DNA of 22,142 nt from assembly GCA_009705025.1 (NCBI GenBank), contig WLDA01000001.1:1-22142 (forward strand). The letters run 5' to 3'. Positions 17,462 through 22,142 of this stretch are shown piece after piece. The notes beneath the pieces are model-generated. The model saw only the letters and a list, made by a program, of their open reading frames with translations, did not search any database and was not told the DNA's origin. Source of the DNA: Actinomycetota bacterium (lineage in GTDB: Bacteria; Actinomycetota; Actinomycetes; Nanopelagicales; Nanopelagicaceae). The stretch's first letter is position 1. The number at the start of each line of letters is the position of its first letter. The position numbers and the translations under genes were made by a program.

Positions 17462-18268
17462 TTACTTACGCTTAGTTGTAGTTTTCTTTGCAGCTTTCTT
17501 CTTTGCAGAGGCAGCCTTCTTTGCTGGTGGCGATATTGCTGCTTTGGTTCGCTCACTTTTTACCGTGATTGGTCCACTATTGATAAGTGTGTTGTCGTCA
17601 TTGAGATTATTCAAAACTGTTTCTTGCAATTCAGAAAGTCGAACAAAAGCAGATTCCAGGCGAGTACGAGATTGATGAATGGCATTCTCTGCAGCATCGA
17701 GTGATTGAGTTTGAATTTTGTACAAGCGTTCTGCTTCCCCGATCACACTCGCCAGCCATTGGCGATAATTTGAAATTTCACCAGTTGCAGACGTAATGAT
17801 TCGTTCACCTTCACGACGAGCTGCAGTAGCTAACGCCATTGCCTCGCGCTTTTTTACCTCAAGTAAAGTTTCGGCTTCAGCCTCTGATCGAGCGATTTTC
17901 TCGGCTGCTTCAGATTCAGCAACTTGAATGTATTTACGACCGCGAGATTCAGCACCTGAGAGAATTGAGCGCGCCTTGAGATCTGCACTTTCAAGAGTAT
18001 CTTTCGCGGCACGAGTAGTTTCCTTCACAACTCGATCGGCTGCAGCCTGAGCTTTTGCTTCACGAAGTTGTGCTGACTTAATCATTGACATTGCTGTCTC
18101 TGTTGCCAGAATTTCAAATTCTTCTTTACTTAGCGTTGTGATATCTCGCCGTGAGCGAAGATCTGCTAATTGATTTTCAAGTTCGCGAATGCGCTCAACT
18201 GAGTTGGGTTCAACCGGCTCTTCGCCCTTGAAACCAACCCAACTTAGAAATGAGTTCTTCTCGCCCAT
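17462..18268 (-). CDS. Coiled-coil protein with Lys/Ala-rich C-terminal tail
   Basis: No family recognised with confidence. Of 268 residues, about 20-215 are almost entirely charged and Ala-rich heptads (for example SAEAEAE-like SRSEAEA and KREAMALATAARREGERI), predicting a long coiled coil; it has no transmembrane segment. Residues about 245-268 are Pro/Lys/Ala-rich (PAKKAASAKKKAAKKTTTKRK). It resembles the coiled-coil part of DivIVA-type or F-type ATPase b-like proteins in composition, but lacks the DivIVA N-terminal motif. A GAGGG ribosome-binding site and a TATAGT -10 close to the ATG support the start. It precedes the acyltransferase by five bases, so a role in the cell envelope is possible but inferred. 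Confidence 0.75.
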   Translation of the reverse strand: MGEKNSFLSWVGFKGEEPVEPNSVERIRELENQLADLRSRRDITTLSKEEFEILATETAMSMIKSAQLREAKAQAAADRVVKETTRAAKDTLESADLKARSILSGAESRGRKYIQVAESEAAEKIARSEAEAETLLEVKKREAMALATAARREGERIITSATGEISNYRQWLASVIGEAERLYKIQTQSLDAAENAIHQSRTRLESAFVRLSELQETVLNNLNDDNTLINSGPITVKSERTKAAISPPAKKAASAKKKAAKKTTTKRK

Positions 18269-18279
18269 GTCACCCTCGC

Positions 18280-18310
18280 ACTATAAATGTGGAACTCCTA
18301 TGAAGTTCCA
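18280..18310 (-). promoter_or_regulatory. Promoter and operator-like inverted repeat of the coiled-coil gene
   Basis: On the minus strand TATAGT (18285-18280) lies eleven bases before the ATG at 18268, with a GAGGG ribosome-binding site between. Just upstream TGGAACT (18290-18296) and AGTTCCA (18304-18310) form a perfect inverted repeat, arms seven bases, spacer seven, over the expected -35 area. I see no good -35 hexamer, which suggests an activator or repressor. Confidence 0.5.
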
Positions 18311-18399
18311 AATGAGAACCCTAGATTAGAGTACATAAGGCCCTCTTCAAAAGTGCTTTGAGCCCAGATATAAGCCCATGATGAGGGGATTACGGTGGG

Positions 18400-19041
18400 T
18401 TACTTCGTGTAAATGGCGATTGAAATTGCTACATATTGGGAAACCCACGCAGCAAGGACAAAAATGTGAAATAACTCGTGGAAGCCAAAATATTTTGCAT
18501 TCCTACCCGGACGCTTTAGTGCGTAGAAAATTGCGCCTACCGAATATAGAAGTCCGCCCAAAATAATTGGCAGAAGAATCCAGAGTCCACCTGCGCGATA
18601 CATCTGTGGCAAGTAAGCCACGGCAAACCATCCCAGAAGTAAATAATTGGCAACATAGAGCCAACGTGGGGCACCTACCCAAAAAACGCGAACAGCAACT
18701 CCGATGAGTGCCCCAACCCAAATAACAGAGAGCAAAATCGTGCGGTCGCGACCATGAAGCAGAGTCACCGCAAAAGGCGTATAAGAACCGGCGATCAGAA
18801 GATTGATATTGGCATGATCAAAGCGACGCCAAATCTTTTTCTTTTCTGGAGACCACGGCACTCTGTGATAAATAGCGGAAACGCTAAATAAAAGAATTGC
18901 GGTAATCGAGTAGAGGGCAACTGCAAATTTGAAAGAATTTTTACTTAATATGAAAAGAACAAGCGAAGCGATAATTACAGCAGGGGTAGCACCAAGATGA
19001 AACCAACCGCGCAACTTTGGTGGAGCTACTTGTTGCGTCAT
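18400..19041 (-). CDS. Hemolysin III family membrane protein (HlyIII/PAQR)
   Basis: Seven-helix membrane protein of the HlyIII/YqfA (PAQR) family; exact function unknown, metal-dependent hydrolase suggested for relatives. From the ATG at 19041 it has 213 residues. The candidate metal-site motifs are present: AIYHR (H59), RRFDHANINLLIAGSYTPF (D75, H76) and FGFHELFHIFVLAAW (H188, H192). Only this start is preceded by a good ribosome-binding site (GGAG six bases upstream). An upstream in-frame ATG at 19107 would overlap metY. The metY stop is 40 bases before it, so it is probably co-transcribed with metY. No terminator with a clear T run is visible downstream (18311-18399). Confidence 0.88.
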   Translation of the reverse strand: MTQQVAPPKLRGWFHLGATPAVIIASLVLFILSKNSFKFAVALYSITAILLFSVSAIYHRVPWSPEKKKIWRRFDHANINLLIAGSYTPFAVTLLHGRDRTILLSVIWVGALIGVAVRVFWVGAPRWLYVANYLLLGWFAVAYLPQMYRAGGLWILLPIILGGLLYSVGAIFYALKRPGRNAKYFGFHELFHIFVLAAWVSQYVAISIAIYTK

Positions 19042-19081
19042 GGTGGCTCCGATCAATGGACTACCCCCGACTGTACGGCAA

Positions 19082-20398
19082 TTATCCTTTTGCGGCTGCG
19101 AAACCAACTTCTAAGTCAGCCTTGATATCTGCAATATTTTCAAGGCCAAGGCTCAAACGAACAAGACCAGGTGTCACTCCAGCATCTAATTGTTCTTCAG
19201 CACTTAGTTGAGAATGTGTCGTTGTTGCTGGATGAATGACAAGAGAACGAACATCACCAATATTTGCAACATGGCTAAAGAGTTTGAGAGATTCAACAAA
19301 CTTCTTTCCTGCCTCAACTCCACCCTTGAGTTCAAATGAGAGTACGGAACCTGGACCCTTGGGTGAGTACTTCTTCGCCAAAGCGTTATATGGAGATGAC
19401 GCAAGTGCTGCGTAATTTACTTTTTCAACACTTGGGTGCTTCTCGAGCCAAGCAGCAACTGCTTGTGCATTTTCAACATGGCGCTCAATTCGAAGGCTGA
19501 GAGTCTCAAGTCCTTGTGCGAGTAACCATGCATTAAATGGTGAAACTGCTGCTCCAATGTCACGAAGTAATTGCAAGCGAATCTTGAATATATATGCAAG
19601 GTTTGCACCAAATGCTGATCCGACTCCGAGTGCTTGAGCAAAAACCAAACCATGGTAACTAGGATCTGGCTCATTGAATCCCTTGAACTTCTCAGGATAT
19701 TTTGCATAATCAAATTTCCCAGAATCAATAATTGCGCCAACAACTGCGTTTCCGTGTCCTGATAAAAACTTCGTCGCTGAGTGAACAACCACATCTGCGC
19801 CATATTCAATTGGCTTGATTAGATATGGGGTAGCAACAGTGTTATCAACGATTAGCGGGACACCAACTTCATGAGCAATATCAGCAATTGTTTGAATGTC
19901 TAAGATTTCATTCTTTGGATTTGCAATTGTTTCACCAAAGAATGCCTTTGTATTTGGACGAACAGCTTTACGCCATGATGCAGGATCACTTGGATCATCA
20001 ACAAAAGTAACTTCGATGCCAAACTTAGGTAATGTGTAATGGAACAAGTTATACGTTCCGCCGTAGAGACTTGGGCTCGAAACTATATGGTCGCCAGCTT
20101 CTGCGACATTGAGAATTGAATATGTTGTTGCAGCAGAACCTGAAGCTACTAGTAGTGCGGCAACGCCACCTTCGAGTGCTGCAAGACGCTTTTCAACAGC
20201 ATCTTGAGTTGGATTCATAATGCGTGTGTAAATATTTCCCATTTCAGCAAGCCCAAAAAGATTTGCAGCATGTTGTGTATCGCGGAATTGGTATGCAGTT
20301 GTTTGATACAACGGCAATGCGCGAGCTCCAGTTGTTGGATCGGGTACTTGCCCAGCATGAATCTGCAGGGTTTCAAATGACCATTCTTGTTCTGACAT
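19082..20398 (-). CDS. metY: O-acetylhomoserine sulfhydrylase (MetY)
   Basis: PLP enzyme of the Cys/Met metabolism (MetB/MetY) family that makes homocysteine from O-acetylhomoserine and sulfide. Length 438 is typical of MetY, longer than MetB. PLP Lys is K210 in VVVHSATKFLSGHG; SGSAATTYSILN and YTRIMNPTQDAVEKRLAALEGG bind PLP phosphate, and FVESLKLFSHVANIGDVRSLVIHPATTTHSQL is the family C-terminal signature. The start has a strong ribosome-binding site (AAAGGGAG). It lies divergent from the rhodopsin gene with a 313-base gap between, and may form a unit with the HlyIII gene. No met repressor or riboswitch was recognised upstream. Confidence 0.96.
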   Translation of the reverse strand: MSEQEWSFETLQIHAGQVPDPTTGARALPLYQTTAYQFRDTQHAANLFGLAEMGNIYTRIMNPTQDAVEKRLAALEGGVAALLVASGSAATTYSILNVAEAGDHIVSSPSLYGGTYNLFHYTLPKFGIEVTFVDDPSDPASWRKAVRPNTKAFFGETIANPKNEILDIQTIADIAHEVGVPLIVDNTVATPYLIKPIEYGADVVVHSATKFLSGHGNAVVGAIIDSGKFDYAKYPEKFKGFNEPDPSYHGLVFAQALGVGSAFGANLAYIFKIRLQLLRDIGAAVSPFNAWLLAQGLETLSLRIERHVENAQAVAAWLEKHPSVEKVNYAALASSPYNALAKKYSPKGPGSVLSFELKGGVEAGKKFVESLKLFSHVANIGDVRSLVIHPATTTHSQLSAEEQLDAGVTPGLVRLSLGLENIADIKADLEVGFAAAKG

Positions 20399-20712
20399 TG
20401 CTGACTCCCTTTGTCGGTGCGCTTTTTAGCGAGGGGTAGAAAATAGCAATTGTGGCCAGATACTTCTCACGAGGTATTCGTTGTTGCAAAGGGGATGCGC
20501 ATAGGTGATTCCAAGGCGGGATTCCCCCTTATTCTGCTTAAATAGCTGAATTTCCTGAGAAATTCCGACCGCTGAGCGTGCGAATTCTTTGCAAATACCC
20601 CAAAATATGTGTGTTGGATTACAAAGGCGTTCCTCGAGGCCGCCCTTGAATCTGATTTTCGAAGGTCGCCCGACTTTTGAGATTTTGCCTAAACTTTACG
20701 GAGAGGCCGATT
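20399..20712. promoter_or_regulatory. Divergent metY / rhodopsin regulatory region
   Basis: The longest gene-free stretch in the window, 314 bases. A perfect 7-4-7 palindrome GAATTTCCTGAGAAATTC (20548-20565) lies in the middle. GATTCC is repeated directly 13 bases apart (20507-20512 and 20520-20525), and ATGCGCAT is at 20495-20502. ATACTTCTCACGAGGTAT (20462-20479) is an imperfect inverted repeat. For rhodopsin a GGAGAGG ribosome-binding site is at 20700-20706 and a candidate -10 TAAACT at 20690-20695. I recognise no riboswitch (SAM-type) and no Met- or Cys-codon leader peptide; -35 elements are unclear for both genes. Confidence 0.55.
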
Positions 20713-21483
20713 ATGTTGAAACTCGACAGCAATCAATGGAACCTCGTCTATAACGTATTCTCGTTTGGACTTGTTTCTATGCTTGCATGCACGATCTACA
20801 CACTTGTTTCACAACAACGTGTTCTTGCAAAGTATCGCAATGCTCTCGTGATGTCATCAATGGTTACATTCATTGCTGGTTATCACTACATGCGAATCTT
20901 CAACTCATTCAATGAATCTTCAGCTGACATGACTGTAAACGTCAGCGGAGCACAGGGATCATTCAACGAGGCATATCGCTACGTTGACTGGCTTCTAACT
21001 GTTCCACTTCTACTCGTAGAAGTTATTGCAGTTCTTGCACTTGCTAAGGAAGTTTCACGCTCCCTTATCATGCGTCTTGTACCAGCATCAGCTGCGATGA
21101 TTGCACTTGGTTACCCAGGTGAAATTTCATCAGACAAGAACACAGCAATCCTTTACGGTGTTCTTTCAACAATTCCTTTCCTCTACATTCTTTATGTACT
21201 CTTTGTTGAACTTGGAAAGTCACTTGATCGTCAACCAGAAGGTGTAGCAGCAACAGTTGGACGCTTGCGTCTTCTTTTGATCGCTACATGGGGCGTTTAC
21301 CCAATTTCCTACATTCTCGGCATGAACCCAGCAACTGATATGGGTGTTGCTGCGCAACAGTTCGTAGGTGTACAAGTTGGTTACACAATTGCTGACGTAT
21401 TGGCAAAGTGCGTATTCGGTCTTACAATTTTGAAGATCGCTCGCATGAAGTCAATTGCAGAAGGCATGAAGGACGACCACTAA
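20713..21483 (+). CDS. Actinorhodopsin, light-driven proton pump
   Basis: Retinal-binding proton pump of the actinorhodopsin/xanthorhodopsin-like group. From the ATG at 20713 (GGAGAGG six bases upstream) it has 256 residues and seven helices. Retinal lysine is K232 in ADVLAKCVF. The helix C segment RYVDWLLTVPLLLVE gives acceptor D92, T96, donor E103 and L100, the Leu that tunes proteorhodopsins to green light. H58 lies before the long helix B-C loop, as in the family. GYPGE (133-137) in helix E includes small residues that could leave room for a carotenoid antenna, which I cannot confirm. The retinal synthesis genes are not in the window. An upstream in-frame ATG at 20677 is less likely. Confidence 0.95.
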   Translation: MLKLDSNQWNLVYNVFSFGLVSMLACTIYTLVSQQRVLAKYRNALVMSSMVTFIAGYHYMRIFNSFNESSADMTVNVSGAQGSFNEAYRYVDWLLTVPLLLVEVIAVLALAKEVSRSLIMRLVPASAAMIALGYPGEISSDKNTAILYGVLSTIPFLYILYVLFVELGKSLDRQPEGVAATVGRLRLLLIATWGVYPISYILGMNPATDMGVAAQQFVGVQVGYTIADVLAKCVFGLTILKIARMKSIAEGMKDDH

Positions 21484-21490
21484 TTACTAA

Positions 21491-21530
21491 ATAAATAAGG
21501 GGTGTCGGGAAACCGGCACCCCTTATTTAT
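21491..21530 (+). terminator. Terminator after actinorhodopsin
   Basis: An 18-bp stem (21491-21508 with 21513-21530, one T-G pair) closes a GAAA loop. The outer part is A/T-rich (ATAAATAA...TTATTTAT) and the inner part GC-rich, so the 3' arm itself gives the T-rich tail. Very stable. The next gene's -10 lies three bases beyond. Confidence 0.9.
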
Positions 21531-21533
21531 TTG

Positions 21534-21539
21534 TAGAGT
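21534..21539 (+). promoter_or_regulatory. -10 hexamer of the small membrane gene
   Basis: TAGAGT lies six bases before the ATG at 21546, so the mRNA should begin at the start codon. The upstream hairpin would insulate it from rhodopsin transcription. No -35 seen. Confidence 0.4.
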
Positions 21540-21545
21540 GAAGAC

Positions 21546-21782
21546 ATGAACAATTACCGAATGGGCGGATATCTACTATTCGCAATAGGACTCATAAATT
21601 TGCGCTACCAATGGGGTGAGCCTGGAATTGTTCAACGAAGTGCCGCAATTTTCATACCCGGGGCTCTCATACTTCTTGCTACTTTTATCGCACCCTTGAA
21701 ACTAGTGCTTATGAGAAAAGAAGTTCAATATCTTTTGGCATTTGCAGGACTTGCAATAGTTGCATATGCAGTAACGAACTAA
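21546..21782 (+). CDS. Small membrane protein, function unknown
   Basis: I do not recognise this 78-residue protein. It has three hydrophobic segments (about residues 6-20, 33-51 and 60-76), each short, with basic residues between them (LVLMRKEV), consistent with three transmembrane helices or two with an amphipathic first. The start is supported by TAGAGT six bases upstream (leaderless), and there is no Shine-Dalgarno. It lies 62 bases after the actinorhodopsin, with a strong terminator between, so it is probably not in the same transcript. It ends 11 bases before the convergent helix-hairpin-helix gene, with no clear terminator. Confidence 0.6.
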   Translation: MNNYRMGGYLLFAIGLINLRYQWGEPGIVQRSAAIFIPGALILLATFIAPLKLVLMRKEVQYLLAFAGLAIVAYAVTN

Positions 21783-21793
21783 TTTTTCACTAG

Positions 21794-22060
21794 CTATTTA
21801 CCAGTTCGAAATGAGATATCTCTTTTCTTCATTTCCGAGACAAGAATTCGAATCGCGTTTGGTCCCATACCGTGGAGCGCTTTTAATTTATCTAAGGAAA
21901 CTTTTCGTAAGTCGCTAACCTGTAATAGTTTGGCATCAACTAATGCGCGTCTAGCGGGCGCGGCTAAACCAATTTCTTTCCATGCCCCATCGACTTTGTC
22001 ATAGGCAGTGAGGTCGACTAGCCCCTTACTCACATCGCAGCCTGAAGTTTTTTTGGTCAC
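21794..22060 (-). CDS. Small helix-hairpin-helix protein, RNA polymerase alpha-CTD-like
   Basis: The C-terminal half (about residues 30-85) reads PARRALVDAKLLQVSDLRKVSLDKLKALHGMGPNAIRIL, a pattern of paired helices with a GMGPNA hairpin that resembles the C-terminal domain of RNA polymerase alpha and other HhH nucleic-acid-binding domains. The first 28 residues (TKKTSGCDVSKGLVDLTAY) are not recognised. Length is 88, so it is not a truncated alpha subunit. The start is GTG, preceded by a GGAG only two bases away, too close for a normal ribosome-binding site; TTTAAT six bases upstream suggests a leaderless start. DNA or RNA binding is inferred from the fold only. Confidence 0.7.
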   Translation of the reverse strand: MTKKTSGCDVSKGLVDLTAYDKVDGAWKEIGLAAPARRALVDAKLLQVSDLRKVSLDKLKALHGMGPNAIRILVSEMKKRDISFRTGK

Positions 22061-22142
22061 AACTCCATTAAATCATGTGAATATGCTTAGAATGTAATAT
22101 TCGAGGTGCCCCCTTTATTCTTCAAGGGTAATGTTTAGATGC
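22061..22142. other. End of window, upstream of the HhH gene
   Basis: No gene is visible in these last 82 bases. They hold the probable promoter of the HhH gene, near TTTAAT on the minus strand, and an imperfect inverted repeat GAATGTAATATTC at 22090-22102. A further gene may start beyond the window. Confidence 0.3.

Noticed and set aside
17462..18268. DivIVA/Wag31 orthologue
   Set aside because: The N-terminal DivIVA motif is missing; only the coiled-coil character is shared.
20467..20502. 11-residue leader peptide MRIPFATTNTS on the minus strand before metY
   Set aside because: No ribosome-binding site and no Met or Cys codon run to support attenuation.
20399..20540. SAM-type riboswitch upstream of metY
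   Set aside because: The leader does not match SAM-I, SAM-II or SAM-IV core sequences that I remember; only short hairpins (GCTAAAAAGC) are visible. A covariance-model search would settle it.

Overview
The window looks like chromosome from a small-genome, fairly AT-rich actinobacterium, most likely a freshwater planktonic (acI / Nanopelagicales-type) lineage. The evidence is a proteorhodopsin-like actinorhodopsin, a mycobacterial-type clpS-DUF2017-mec-cysO-cysM-murI-rph-rdgB gene order, DUF3039 and DUF222-HNH proteins typical of Actinobacteria, very short intergenic gaps, and many genes that appear to be transcribed without a leader. The placement is inferred from gene content only.

Layout. 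1-133: the 3' part of tmRNA (ssrA). 161-2493 (minus): a small membrane protein, a RimJ/RimL-type acetyltransferase and a DUF222/HNH endonuclease-like protein. 2544-2700: a degenerate tandem repeat of about 32 bp that runs into the 3' end of a pirin gene (2672-3754, minus). 3826-3881: a strong terminator closing a minus-strand unit argF-pntAA-pntAB-pntB (7674 to 3901), which pairs ornithine carbamoyltransferase with the three-subunit proton-translocating transhydrogenase. 7741-14747 (plus): DUF3039, a secreted GH18 glycosidase, clpS, DUF2017, then the protein-bound cysteine pathway mec-cysO-cysM, then murI, rph and rdgB. 14804-15649: a membrane protein with a histone-H1-like Lys/Ala tail. 15690-20398 (minus): an OafA-type acyltransferase with an SGNH domain, a coiled-coil protein with a Lys/Ala tail, a hemolysin III-family protein and metY. 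20399-20712: a divergent regulatory region with an 18-bp palindrome. 20713-21782: actinorhodopsin and a small membrane protein. 21794-22060 (minus): a small helix-hairpin-helix protein resembling the RNA polymerase alpha C-terminal domain.

How it fits together. The rhodopsin would generate proton-motive force and PntAB could spend it on NADPH; both are here but in separate units. Sulfur metabolism appears twice: cysteine via CysO-thiocarboxylate/CysM/Mec (with the Arg expected for O-phosphoserine use conserved) and homocysteine via MetY. Two Lys/Ala-tailed proteins, one membrane-anchored and one coiled-coil, lie within 4 kb on opposite strands and are the least explained genes. No mobile element, prophage or CRISPR array is visible, and no obviously new defence or biosynthetic system. 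The most distinctive items are the tandem repeat, the membrane-tethered H1-like protein, the metY/rhodopsin divergent region and the recurrent leaderless-promoter pattern.
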